Below are positions 31,978-40,634 of a DNA stretch of 51,757 bases, piece by piece. Origin of the DNA: CAXYVC01 sp964292295 (GTDB lineage Bacteria; Acidobacteriota; Holophagae; Holophagales; Holophagaceae); the NCBI GenBank assembly GCA_964292295.1, contig CAXYVC010000008.1, positions 1 to 51,757 of the forward strand, given 5' to 3'. A program made the position numbers and the translations under genes. Position 1 is the first letter of the stretch; each line of letters opens with the position of its first letter. The notes beneath the pieces were generated by a model. That model did no database searches and was not told where the DNA came from. It was given only the letters and a program-made list of their open reading frames with translations.

Positions 31978-34497
31978 ATGTCCCCAGATAGCACCCTTCC
32001 ACCCACCCAGGAGCCCGCGAACTCCTACACCGCCGACAACATCACCGTGCTCCGCGACCTGGAGGCCGTGCGCAAGCGGCCCGGCATGTACATCGGGGAC
32101 ACGGACGACGGCAGCGGCCTCCACCACATGGTCTACGAGGTGGTGGACAACGCTGTGGACGAGGCCCTTGCGGGCTATTGCACCCGCGTGGACGTGATCC
32201 TCCACGACGACGGAAGCTGCTCTGTGGAGGACAACGGGCGCGGCATCCCCACCGACATGCACAAGGAAGAGGGCCGCTCCGCCGCGGAAGTGATCATGAC
32301 GGTCCTCCACGCGGGCGGGAAGTTCGACGACAACTCCTACAAAATCTCCGGCGGCCTCCATGGCGTGGGCGTCTCCTGCGTGAACGCCCTCTCCGAGAAG
32401 CTCTGGCTCACCATCTGGCGCGAGGGTCAGGAGCACCATATGACCTTCACCCGGGGCAAGGCCGACGCGCCGCTCGCCGTGAAAGGGCCCACAACCCGGC
32501 GCGGCACGCGGGTGCGCTTCCGGCCGGATCCCGAGGTCTTCTCCGGCAAGCTGGACTTCAGCTTCGAGGTGCTGAGTCAGCGCCTCCGGGAGCTGAGCTA
32601 CCTGAACCGGGGTGTGCACATCCGCGTCACGGACGAACGCACCGGGGAGAGCCACGACTTCCTGAACAGCGGCGGCATCAACGCCTTCGTCGACCACCTG
32701 AACCGCAACAAGAATCCGCTGCACCGCCCGCCCATCCACATCGAGGACGCCAAGAGCGACATCAACGTGGAGGTGGCCATGCAGTGGAACGACTCCTACC
32801 AGGAGACGCTCTACTGCTTCACGAACAACATCCGCAACCGCGACGGCGGCACCCACCTGGAGGGCTTCCGCGCGGCCATGACCCGGGTGATCAACACCTA
32901 TGCGGAAAAGAACAACCTGCTGAAGTCCAACAAGGTGGCGCTCTCGGGTGAGGATGTGCGCGAGGGCCTCACCGCGGTCATCAGCGTGAAGGTCCCGGAC
33001 CCGAAGTTCAGCAGCCAGACGAAGGACAAGCTCGTCTCCAGCGAGGTGAAGGGCATCGTCCAGACGGTCGTCTACGACAAGCTCAACACCTTCTTCGAGG
33101 AGAACCCGCGCGAGGCCAAGGCGATCCTGGAGAAGGCCATCGAGGCCGCCCGCGCCCGGGAGGCTGCCCGCAAAGCCCGGGAGCTCACGCGCCGCAAGGG
33201 CGCGCTCGAGAGCGCCGGGCTGCCCGGCAAGCTGGCGGACTGCCAGGAGCGGGATCCGGCCCTCAGCGAGCTCTACATCGTGGAGGGCGACTCCGCGGGC
33301 GGAAGCGCCAAGGGCGGCCGCGACCGGCGCACCATGGCCATCCTCCCCCTGCGCGGGAAGATCCTGAACGTCGAGAAGGCCCGCTTCGACCGGATCATCA
33401 GCAGCGCCGACCTGCGCACCCTCGTCCAGGCCCTGGGCACGGGCATCCAGGACGACTTCAAGGTCGAGAACCTCCGCTACCACAAGATCATCCTGATGAC
33501 CGACGCCGACGTGGACGGCGCCCACATCCGCACCCTCTTCCTGACCTTCTTCTACCGGCAGATGCCCGAGCTCGTGCTGCGGGGGCACATCTACATCGCC
33601 CAGCCGCCGCTCTACAAGGTGAAGAAGGGCAAGATGGAGCGCTACCTCAAGGACGAGCGCGCCCTGGACGAGTTCCTCTTCAACAAGGCGCTCGACGGCT
33701 GGACCTTGACCCTGCCGGACGGCAGCGAGCACAAGGGGCCCTCCCTCGTGCGCGAGATGAAGAAGTGGGGCGAGGTGCAGCACCTGTACGCCAAGCTCGA
33801 GCGCCGCGGGTACGCCCGCCCGCTGGTGGACGCCCTGCTGTCGGAGGGCCTGCTGGATCCCGACTGCTTCGGTTCCGCGGAGCGCGCCCAGATTCTTGCA
33901 GGGCGCCTGGTGGAGCTCGGCATGGGCCAGGCCGAACTGGAGTGCCCCGAGGAGCCCCTTCCCTCCCAGGAAGAGGAGGCGGCCGCCTCCCCGGCGTCGT
34001 ACCGCATCCGTCTGGTGCGCATCCACTTGGCTCGCCCCATCACCCTTCGCATCGACCAGCAGGTCGCCCACTGGGGCGAGTTCCGCCGGCTCCAGGCCCT
34101 GCACCAGGACCTGGCCGCCTTCCTGGGAGGCGAGCTGCGCCTGCGCAAGACGGGTGTCACCGCCAAGCCTGCGGAGGAAGGCGAGGAGCCGGAAGAGAGT
34201 TCTTCCATGCGCGCGAAGGAGATGGTCTTCCGGGATCCGGAGGCCCTGCTGGCATCCATCCTGGAAGAGGGCAAGCGGGGCCTCGGCATCCAGCGCTACA
34301 AGGGCCTGGGCGAGATGAACCCCGAGCAGCTCTGGGAAACCACCATGGATCCCGAGCGCCGCACCCTCCTGAAGGTCCAGGTGGATGACGCGGTGGAGGC
34401 GGACGAGATCTTCACGATCCTCATGGGGGACGCGGTCGAGCCGCGCCGCCGCTTCATCGAGGACAACGCCCTCCTGGCGGAGAACCTGGACGTCTGA
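31978..34497 (+). CDS. gyrB: DNA gyrase subunit B
   Basis: 839-residue ATPase subunit. GHKL ATP site: EVVDNAVDEALAGY, DNGRGIP, GGLHGVGVSCVNALS. TOPRIM: EGDSAGGSAKGGRDR and DADVDGAHIRTLF. C-terminal GyrB signature: QRYKGLGEMNPEQLWETTMDP. Between TOPRIM and the C-terminus is an insertion of about 170 residues (LVREMKKWGEVQHL to EGEEPEESS region), as in Gram-negative gyrases; the last part is acidic and low complexity. With GyrA it introduces negative supercoils. ATG at 31978 is preferred over a TTG one codon upstream. Confidence 0.96.
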   Translation: MSPDSTLPPTQEPANSYTADNITVLRDLEAVRKRPGMYIGDTDDGSGLHHMVYEVVDNAVDEALAGYCTRVDVILHDDGSCSVEDNGRGIPTDMHKEEGRSAAEVIMTVLHAGGKFDDNSYKISGGLHGVGVSCVNALSEKLWLTIWREGQEHHMTFTRGKADAPLAVKGPTTRRGTRVRFRPDPEVFSGKLDFSFEVLSQRLRELSYLNRGVHIRVTDERTGESHDFLNSGGINAFVDHLNRNKNPLHRPPIHIEDAKSDINVEVAMQWNDSYQETLYCFTNNIRNRDGGTHLEGFRAAMTRVINTYAEKNNLLKSNKVALSGEDVREGLTAVISVKVPDPKFSSQTKDKLVSSEVKGIVQTVVYDKLNTFFEENPREAKAILEKAIEAARAREAARKARELTRRKGALESAGLPGKLADCQERDPALSELYIVEGDSAGGSAKGGRDRRTMAILPLRGKILNVEKARFDRIISSADLRTLVQALGTGIQDDFKVENLRYHKIILMTDADVDGAHIRTLFLTFFYRQMPELVLRGHIYIAQPPLYKVKKGKMERYLKDERALDEFLFNKALDGWTLTLPDGSEHKGPSLVREMKKWGEVQHLYAKLERRGYARPLVDALLSEGLLDPDCFGSAERAQILAGRLVELGMGQAELECPEEPLPSQEEEAAASPASYRIRLVRIHLARPITLRIDQQVAHWGEFRRLQALHQDLAAFLGGELRLRKTGVTAKPAEEGEEPEESSSMRAKEMVFRDPEALLASILEEGKRGLGIQRYKGLGEMNPEQLWETTMDPERRTLLKVQVDDAVEADEIFTILMGDAVEPRRRFIEDNALLAENLDV

Positions 34498-34572
34498 TTT
34501 TCAAAGTCAGTTAAATCAAGAAATAGCTGGCCCCGCACGTGTCGACACCCCGGCGGTGTGCCATTCAGCAGA

Positions 34573-34588
34573 GGTTCCACGTGGAACA
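34573..34588. promoter_or_regulatory. parS-like site overlapping the gyrA start
   Basis: GGTTCCACGTGGAACA, palindromic core GTTCCACGTGGAAC. Its GTG (34581-34583) is the likely gyrA start codon and its 5' end is next to the AGAGG ribosome-binding box, so one sequence would serve in both translation and ParB binding. Confidence 0.6.
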
Positions 34589-37217
34589 GCAGCAGCCCAA
34601 GCCCCAGCGCATCGAACCCGTCGAGCTCGAAAGGGAGATGCGCAAGTCCTACCTCGACTACGCCATGAGCGTGATCGTGGGCCGTGCCCTGCCGGACGTG
34701 CGGGACGGCCTGAAGCCCGTCCATCGGCGGGTGCTCTTCGCCATGAAGGAGGCGGGGAACGAGTGGAACCGCGCCTACAAGAAGTCCGCCCGCACCGTGG
34801 GTGACGTGATGGGTAAGTACCATCCCCACGGGGATGCCGCCATCTACGACACCCTGGTGCGCATGGCCCAGCCCTTCTCCATGCGCCACGTGCTGGTGGA
34901 CGGCCAGGGCAACTTCGGCTCCATCGACGGCGACAGCGCGGCGGCCATGCGCTACACCGAGGCGCGGCTCTCCCGCATCGGTTCCGAGATGATGGAGGAC
35001 ATCGACCAGGACACAGTGGACTTCGGCCCCAACTACGACGACAGCCTGAAGGAGCCCCTGGCGCTGCCCACGAAGTTCCCCAACCTGCTGGTGAACGGCA
35101 GCCAGGGCATCGCCGTGGGCATGGCCACCAGCATTCCGCCCCACAACCTGGGGGAGTGCTGCCGGGCCCTGGTGGCCCTCATCGAGAACCCCGGGATGGA
35201 TCTGGCCGGGATCATGGCCCACATCCACGGGCCGGACTTCCCCGGCGGCGGCCTGATGCTCGGCACCGAGGGGGTGCTGGACGCCTACCGCACCGGTCGC
35301 GGGCGCTGCGTGGTGCGCGCCCGGTCCCATGTGGAGACGGTGCGCATCAAGAACAAGGGCGAGGTGGAGCAGCTGGTCTTCACCGAGCTGCCCTACCAGG
35401 TGAACAAGGCGACCCTCACCGAGAAGATTGCGGAGCTGGTGGGCGAGAAGCGCATCGACGGCATCGCCGACCTGCGGGACGAGTCGGACCGCGAGGGCAT
35501 CCGCCTGGTGGTGGAGCTGAAACGGAACGAGCCGTCGGACATCGTGCTGAACCAGCTCTACCAGCTGACGCCCCTCCAGAGCAGCTTCCCCATCACGATG
35601 CTCTGCATCGTGAACGGGCAGCCGCGCATCTGCTCGCTGAAGGAGATCCTCAGCGAATTCCTCGGCTTCCGCCGCGAGGTGGTCACCCGCCGCACGCTCT
35701 TCCAGCTAGGCAAGGCGGAGGACCGCCACCACATCCTGCTGGGGCTGAAGATGGCGCTGGACTGGCTGGACGCGGTCATCAAGCTGATCCGCGCCGCCAA
35801 GACCCCGGAGGAGGCGAAGGCGGGCCTGATGAGCGGCGCCTACGCCACCGCGGCGGCCCTCAAGAAGGATCCTGCCCTCGCCCTGTCGGACCGCCAGGCC
35901 CAGGCCATCCTGGACATGCGTCTGCAGCGCCTCACGGGCCTGGAGCGGGACAAAATCCTCGAGGAGCTGGGAGAGGTGGAGAAGCTCATTGCCCACCTCA
36001 AGTCCATCCTGGCGGACGAGGGGCTCCTGATGCAGGTCATCAAGGAGGAGCTCGAGGGCGTCGCCGAGCAGTTCGGCAACGCGCGCCGCACCGAGATCGT
36101 GGCCTTCTCCGGGGCGATCCGCATGGAGGACGTGGTGCCGGACGACCCCATGGTCGTGACCCTCTCCAAGGCTGGCTACATCAAGCGCACCGAGCTCTCG
36201 GCCTACCGGCGCCAGAAGCGCGGCGGCAAGGGCAAGCTGGGCATGAAGACGAAGGACGAGGATTTCGTCGAGCAGCTCTTCCTCACCAAGGCCCATGACA
36301 CGCTGCTGGTCTTCACGGACCGGGGCTATGCCTACGCCCTGAAGGTCTACGACATCCCCGAGAGCGGTGCCAATGCCCGGGGCAAGCACATCAAGAACCT
36401 CATCAGCCTGAAGGAGGACGAGAAGGTCGTCACCCTCATGGCGCTGCGGGACTTCCCGGAGGACCACTACCTCGTCTTCGCCACCCAGGACGGCACGGTG
36501 AAGAAGACGGCCCTGGCGGCCTACGCCAACATCCGCAGCAACGGTCTGATCGCTCTGAACATCGTGGACGGCAACAGCCTCGTGGCCGTACGGGTTTCCC
36601 ACGGGGAGCAGCAGATCGTGCTGATCAGCGCGCAGGGCAAGGCCATCCGCTTCCCCGAGGAGGACATCCGTCCCATGGGCCGCGTGGCCACGGGCGTGCG
36701 GGGCATGCGCCTCGCCCCCGGCGATCGCATCGTCGACATGGAGGTCGCCGACCCCCTGCCGGACCTTCCGGAGGGCGAGGAGGCCGACGAGAGCACGGCG
36801 GACTTCGGCATGCTGCTCACCGTCACGGAGAAGGGCTACGGCAAGCGCAGCCTGCTTCAGGACTACCGGCTCCAGGGCCGCGGCGGCTCCGGCGTCATCA
36901 ACATCCGCGCCGGGGTGAGGAACGGCCAGGTGGTGGGCAGTGTGCTGGTGAAGCCCGGCGAGGGCTGCCTCCTCATTAGCCAGGAGGGCATGGTCATCCG
37001 TTTTGCCATCGACGAGGTGCGCAAGACGGGGCGGGCCGCCCAGGGGGTGCGCCTGCTGAACCTCGCCTCCGAGGAGGACCGGGTGGTGGGGATCGCCCAG
37101 ATCGACGCCAGCGCCCAGGCCCTGGATGAGGAGGAGGATCTCGACCTGATGGTCGACGCCGAAGCCGCCAAGCCCGTGGACGAATCCGGGGAAGCGCAGC
37201 CCCTCGATCTCGCCTGA
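34581..37217 (+). CDS. gyrA: DNA gyrase subunit A
   Basis: 878-residue breakage-reunion subunit. SYLDYAMSVIVGRALPDVRDGLKPVHRR leads the N-terminal domain; the catalytic tyrosine is in AAMRYTEARLS; the gyrase-specific GyrA box is QKRGGKGKLG; C-terminal beta-pinwheel blades follow. The quinolone-resistance region reads HPHGDAAIYD, with alanine where E. coli has Ser83. The start is taken as the GTG at 34581, 6 nt after AGAGG, giving VEQQQPKPQ; an upstream GTG at 34539 is possible. The extreme C-terminus is acidic. Follows gyrB after 83 bp. Confidence 0.95.
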   Translation: MEQQQPKPQRIEPVELEREMRKSYLDYAMSVIVGRALPDVRDGLKPVHRRVLFAMKEAGNEWNRAYKKSARTVGDVMGKYHPHGDAAIYDTLVRMAQPFSMRHVLVDGQGNFGSIDGDSAAAMRYTEARLSRIGSEMMEDIDQDTVDFGPNYDDSLKEPLALPTKFPNLLVNGSQGIAVGMATSIPPHNLGECCRALVALIENPGMDLAGIMAHIHGPDFPGGGLMLGTEGVLDAYRTGRGRCVVRARSHVETVRIKNKGEVEQLVFTELPYQVNKATLTEKIAELVGEKRIDGIADLRDESDREGIRLVVELKRNEPSDIVLNQLYQLTPLQSSFPITMLCIVNGQPRICSLKEILSEFLGFRREVVTRRTLFQLGKAEDRHHILLGLKMALDWLDAVIKLIRAAKTPEEAKAGLMSGAYATAAALKKDPALALSDRQAQAILDMRLQRLTGLERDKILEELGEVEKLIAHLKSILADEGLLMQVIKEELEGVAEQFGNARRTEIVAFSGAIRMEDVVPDDPMVVTLSKAGYIKRTELSAYRRQKRGGKGKLGMKTKDEDFVEQLFLTKAHDTLLVFTDRGYAYALKVYDIPESGANARGKHIKNLISLKEDEKVVTLMALRDFPEDHYLVFATQDGTVKKTALAAYANIRSNGLIALNIVDGNSLVAVRVSHGEQQIVLISAQGKAIRFPEEDIRPMGRVATGVRGMRLAPGDRIVDMEVADPLPDLPEGEEADESTADFGMLLTVTEKGYGKRSLLQDYRLQGRGGSGVINIRAGVRNGQVVGSVLVKPGEGCLLISQEGMVIRFAIDEVRKTGRAAQGVRLLNLASEEDRVVGIAQIDASAQALDEEEDLDLMVDAEAAKPVDESGEAQPLDLA

Positions 37218-37233
37218 ATCTTGCCCGGGCCGC

Positions 37234-37273
37234 CAACACAGGGGGTGTTCCACGTGGAACACCCCCTGTGTTG
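37234..37273. promoter_or_regulatory. 40-bp perfect palindrome containing an exact parS-like site
   Basis: Two 20-bp arms, 37234-37253 and 37254-37273, are perfect reverse complements with no loop. The centre is TGTTCCACGTGGAACA (37246-37261), identical to the parS form known in some proteobacteria. It lies between the convergent ends of gyrA and a GGCT-like gene, so as RNA it would form a long hairpin followed by a short T-run. It could act both as a ParB nucleation site and a two-way terminator. Confidence 0.75.
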
Positions 37274-37293
37274 TTTCACCGTCCGCAGGAACC

Positions 37294-37728
37294 TCAGCGG
37301 AGGTACGGTTCCCAGTCCCCCTCGGGCAGTTCCAGGGCTTCCCGTTCCAGGCGCGGCAGGCGCTCTTCTGGGAAGACGTAGGTCCAGGCCGTGAAGTGGA
37401 GGCCGCTGTCCAGGACGCAGGGGAGCGGGACACGGGCGTAGAGGCCGCCCTCCACGTCCTCCAGGGCGTCCAGGTCCTGGAGGGCCGACGCCAGTTCGGC
37501 TTCCCCCTCGTAGCCCACGAAGTCGCCGACCACCCAGCCGGGGCCCGGTGGGGAGGCGACCGGCTCCGGCGCAGCCACCAGGGCTGGGTAGGCCTCCGAC
37601 GGCAGATGGAAGAGGCGCCCGGGCACGAAGGCCCGGCAATGGCCTTCCGGATGGGTGCGCGCCAGCCATGGGTGGTTGCTCCCACCTTCGCGCAGGGTTC
37701 CGTAGACGAAGAGGCCATCGGCTTCCAT
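37294..37728 (-). CDS. Gamma-glutamylcyclotransferase-like (AIG2/GGCT fold) protein
   Basis: 144 residues. The N-terminal FVYGTLREGGSNHPWL is the nucleotide-like Y-G-[ST]-L-x-x-G motif of GGCT/AIG2 enzymes, and a downstream glutamate region (LDALEDVEGGLYARVPLP) fits the catalytic strand. Members cleave gamma-glutamyl peptides or amines to 5-oxoproline; the substrate is not predictable. Start ATG 37728. Divergent from glmS with a 74-bp gap and convergent with gyrA. Confidence 0.8.
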   Translation of the reverse strand: MEADGLFVYGTLREGGSNHPWLARTHPEGHCRAFVPGRLFHLPSEAYPALVAAPEPVASPPGPGWVVGDFVGYEGEAELASALQDLDALEDVEGGLYARVPLPCVLDSGLHFTAWTYVFPEERLPRLEREALELPEGDWEPYLR

Positions 37729-37802
37729 GGCCCCATGGAAACATGGGAGTGTCTAATTCTGGCAGTATGGAATGTCAATTCTTGACGAAGGAGTGTGTGC
37801 GC

Positions 37803-40238
37803 GTGTGCGGCATCGTTTCCATTTGTTACGGACATGAGAATCCCGAGCTCGGCCAGGAGGCCGGCGAGCTGCTGAAGCGCCTGGAATACCGCGGCTACGA
37901 TTCCACGGGGGGCGCCTTCCTGTCGGGCCAGGGCATCCGCCTCCTGAAGCGGGTGGGCGCGCCGAGCCGGGTGGTCCCGGAGCTGGGCATCGACCGGGAG
38001 GCCGGGCAGCGCTTCATCGGCCAGGTGCGCTGGGCCACGTACGGGGCGGTCACGGACGTGAACAGCCAGCCCCACCACGTGGCCTGCCGTCCCAGCTTCG
38101 TGGGGGCCCACAACGGCAACATCTCCAACACGGACCGCCTGAAGCCCGCCCTGCTGGCCCGGGGCCACCGGGTGGTGTCGGACAACGATGGGGAGATGAT
38201 CACCCACTTGGCGGAGGAGGCCTTCAGCGCGGGGCTCGCGGATCCGGAACCCCTCGTGGCGGCCGGGCGAAAGGCCTGTGCGGCGTCGGGGCTGCCGGCC
38301 CTGCCGGATGCGGTGCTCCTGCTGGTGGAGGCGGCCCGCCGGGCGAACCGCGAGGCCGAGGGCAGCTACGCTGCGGCCTTCGCGGACCTGGGCGTGCCGG
38401 GCGTGGTGGCGGTGAAGTCCGGATCCAGCCTGTACGCGGGCATCGGCACGGACGCCCAAGGGGATTTTGTGCTGGTCTCCAGCGACCTCACCTCCGTACT
38501 CAGCAAGACCCGCATGCTCATCCCTCTGGTGGAGGGCCAGGGCCTCTGGTTCACGGAGCGCGACTACGTGGTCTTCCCTCTGGAGGGGGAGCTCGCCTTC
38601 AGCCGCCCCCGGCCGAAGCGCTCCAAGCTGAACGTGCGGGACACGGCCCTGCGGGCGCCCTACCGCACCTACATGGAGCAGGAGATCGCCTCCAGCCCGG
38701 AGAACCTGGACGAGATCCTGCGCTACTACTTCGCCTGGCCCGAGACGGAGGGGCTCTTCGCCGCCTTCGAGGCGAAGGCCGGCCTCTGCAAGGCGCTGGC
38801 GGAGCGGGTGCAGGCCCTCTACGACTGTCCGGACGAGGCTTCGCTGGGGGAGGCCTTCGGGGCCCTTCGGGGGGAGGCCGCCTGCGCCGAGCTGCTCGCC
38901 TTCGCCCGCCCCTTCGCCGCCGGCCTGAACGGCGGGGGCTTCGTGTCCGACGAGAAGCAGCTCTTCCTGGACCTGGCGCGCCTGGCGCCCGGCGACGGGG
39001 AGCTGCTGAAGCTCCTGGACCGTCTCTTCGTGTGGAAGAAGCGCCGCAAGGTTGCGGACTTCCTGGCCCAGGCCCGGGAGGCGCTCCGGCGAGCCCACCG
39101 GGAGGGCGGGCGCGTCTACCTGGTGGCCAGCGGCACCTCGTACCACGCGGCGCTGGTGGGGGCCACCTTCTTCAACAACCTGGCGGGCATTCCCGTCTTC
39201 CCCGCCAACCCCGGCCAGTTCCGGGCCAGCTGGCTCAAGGCCCTCACGGGGAAGGACGTCCTCATCGGCATCACCCAGAGCGGCGAGACCAAGGATCTGG
39301 TGGACATCTTCCAGGAGGTGCGGGAGCGGGCGCCCCAGGTGATGCGCATGTGCCTGGTGAACAACGAGAACAGCCGCATCCCCCAGGAGCTGAGCGCCTT
39401 CTATCTGCCCCTGCTCTGCGGGCCCGAGATCGCGGTGGCGGCCACCAAGAGCTTCATCAGCCAGCTGGCGGTGCTCTACGTGCTGGCGGCCCAGGGGGCG
39501 GACGCCGAGGCCCGCATCGCGGAGAAGCTGGAGCGCGCCCGGGCCCTCATCACGGAGACCCTGGCGGTCACCGGGGAGGCGGTGGAGCGCGCCGCGGAGC
39601 GCCTGTTCCTCGCGCCCTCCATGCACATTCTGGGCACGGGGCTCTACGGCCTGGCCCGGGAAGGCGCCCTCAAGATCCGGGAGGTGGTGCTGAACCATAC
39701 CGAGGGCTACGACGCCGCGGAGTTCAAGCACGGTCCCAACACCATCCTGGGCAAGAACACGCTCTTCTCGGTGCAGGATCTGGCCGAGCTGCTGGACCAT
39801 GCCGCGCGCCTGGGCGCCGCCGAGGGGCCGGAGGCGCTGAAGGCCCACCCGGAGCTGCTGGAGGCGCGCTTCGGGAACTATCCCCTGCTCTTCCTGTGCT
39901 CCAGCGAGGAGCGGGACACGCGCATCACCATCAGCCAGATCCACACCCACAAGATCCGCGGGGCGGACGTGGTGGTGATCTCCGAGCCCAACCCGGAGCT
40001 GGCCGCCGCCGCGGCCGGGAAACCCATGGGGCAGGCGCGCTACTGGTCCACCAGCATCGAGGTGCCTCCCGCGGGGGACCCCAACCTCTTCGTCTTCGAG
40101 GCCGCGGTGGTGCTCCAGCGTCTGGCCCTGCGCATGTCCGTGCGCAAGGCGGCCTTCCTGGATGCTCTGGGCGTGCAGGACCACGGCGTGGACCCCGACG
40201 CTCCCAAGAACGTCTCCAAATCCATCACCGTCGATTGA
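37803..40238 (+). CDS. glmS: Glutamine-fructose-6-phosphate aminotransferase, extended form
   Basis: 811 residues, about 200 more than the usual GlmS. The start GTG at 37803 is fixed by the catalytic cysteine, which must be residue 2 (V-CGIVSICYG), and by AAGGAG 9 nt upstream. Glutaminase motifs: EYRGYDSTGG and HNGNISN. SIS domain 1 begins at YLVASGTSYHAA with TQSGETKD; SIS domain 2 at MHILGTGLYGLAREGALKIRE with the EFKHGPN loop. The C-terminus DAPKNVSKSITVD matches the family end. Extra sequence lies within the glutaminase domain (after about residue 140) and between glutaminase and SIS1 (about 110 residues, EILRYYFAWPETEG to RKVADFLAQ). It makes glucosamine-6-phosphate for peptidoglycan and LPS. 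No glmS-ribozyme-like leader is visible. Confidence 0.88.
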   Translation: MCGIVSICYGHENPELGQEAGELLKRLEYRGYDSTGGAFLSGQGIRLLKRVGAPSRVVPELGIDREAGQRFIGQVRWATYGAVTDVNSQPHHVACRPSFVGAHNGNISNTDRLKPALLARGHRVVSDNDGEMITHLAEEAFSAGLADPEPLVAAGRKACAASGLPALPDAVLLLVEAARRANREAEGSYAAAFADLGVPGVVAVKSGSSLYAGIGTDAQGDFVLVSSDLTSVLSKTRMLIPLVEGQGLWFTERDYVVFPLEGELAFSRPRPKRSKLNVRDTALRAPYRTYMEQEIASSPENLDEILRYYFAWPETEGLFAAFEAKAGLCKALAERVQALYDCPDEASLGEAFGALRGEAACAELLAFARPFAAGLNGGGFVSDEKQLFLDLARLAPGDGELLKLLDRLFVWKKRRKVADFLAQAREALRRAHREGGRVYLVASGTSYHAALVGATFFNNLAGIPVFPANPGQFRASWLKALTGKDVLIGITQSGETKDLVDIFQEVRERAPQVMRMCLVNNENSRIPQELSAFYLPLLCGPEIAVAATKSFISQLAVLYVLAAQGADAEARIAEKLERARALITETLAVTGEAVERAAERLFLAPSMHILGTGLYGLAREGALKIREVVLNHTEGYDAAEFKHGPNTILGKNTLFSVQDLAELLDHAARLGAAEGPEALKAHPELLEARFGNYPLLFLCSSEERDTRITISQIHTHKIRGADVVVISEPNPELAAAAAGKPMGQARYWSTSIEVPPAGDPNLFVFEAAVVLQRLALRMSVRKAAFLDALGVQDHGVDPDAPKNVSKSITVD

Positions 40239-40246
40239 GGATCCCC

Positions 40247-40630
40247 ATGCTGGAAGGCGTTACGCCCGGCCTCTCCCACTGCTTCGAGAAGGTCGCGGAA
40301 CCCCGCGAGTCCGCCGCCGCCGTGGCCAGCGGCGCGCTGGACGTCTTCAGCACGCCCAGTCTGGTGGCCCTCTTCGAGTCCACGGCCCTCCAGCTCGTGG
40401 ATCCGCTCCTGCCGGAGGGCTTTGGCACCGTGGGCATCGAGGTGTCCGTGCAGCACCTGAAGGCCACGCCCATCGGCCGGAGGGTGCGCTGCACCGCCAC
40501 CGTCACCGCCGTCCAGGGCAAGCGCGTCAGCTTCCAGGGCGAGATGTGGGACGAGGACGGCAAGATCGGGGAAGGCCGCCACGTGCGCTGCGTGGTGGAC
40601 GTGGCGGCCTTCCTCGCGCGCCTGGGCTGA
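40247..40630 (+). CDS. FlK-like hotdog thioesterase
   Basis: 127-residue hotdog-fold protein. Conserved catalytic-type residues of the fluoroacetyl-CoA thioesterase family can be seen in STPSLVALFE (Thr and Glu) and SVQHLKATPIG (His). It probably hydrolyses a small acyl-CoA; true fluoroacetate resistance is unlikely to be the role in most bacteria. Start ATG 40247 has GAGG 6 nt upstream and lies 8 bp after the glmS stop, so it is co-transcribed with glmS. Convergent with the flavodiiron gene, 4 bp apart. Confidence 0.8.
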   Translation: MLEGVTPGLSHCFEKVAEPRESAAAVASGALDVFSTPSLVALFESTALQLVDPLLPEGFGTVGIEVSVQHLKATPIGRRVRCTATVTAVQGKRVSFQGEMWDEDGKIGEGRHVRCVVDVAAFLARLG

Positions 40631-40634
40631 CCCC

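Noticed and set aside
37729..37802. glmS ribozyme upstream of glmS
   Set aside because: The divergent gap is only 74 bp, too short for the ribozyme, and none of its structure is visible.
35706..40184. Very long open frame (about 1,490 codons) on the minus strand opposite gyrA and glmS
   Set aside because: It is antisense to two strongly supported genes, has shadow composition rich in H, V, G, Q and R, and shows no domain pattern. Similar long antisense frames at 9009-12023, 31879-34104 and 47118-50696 were discarded for the same reason.
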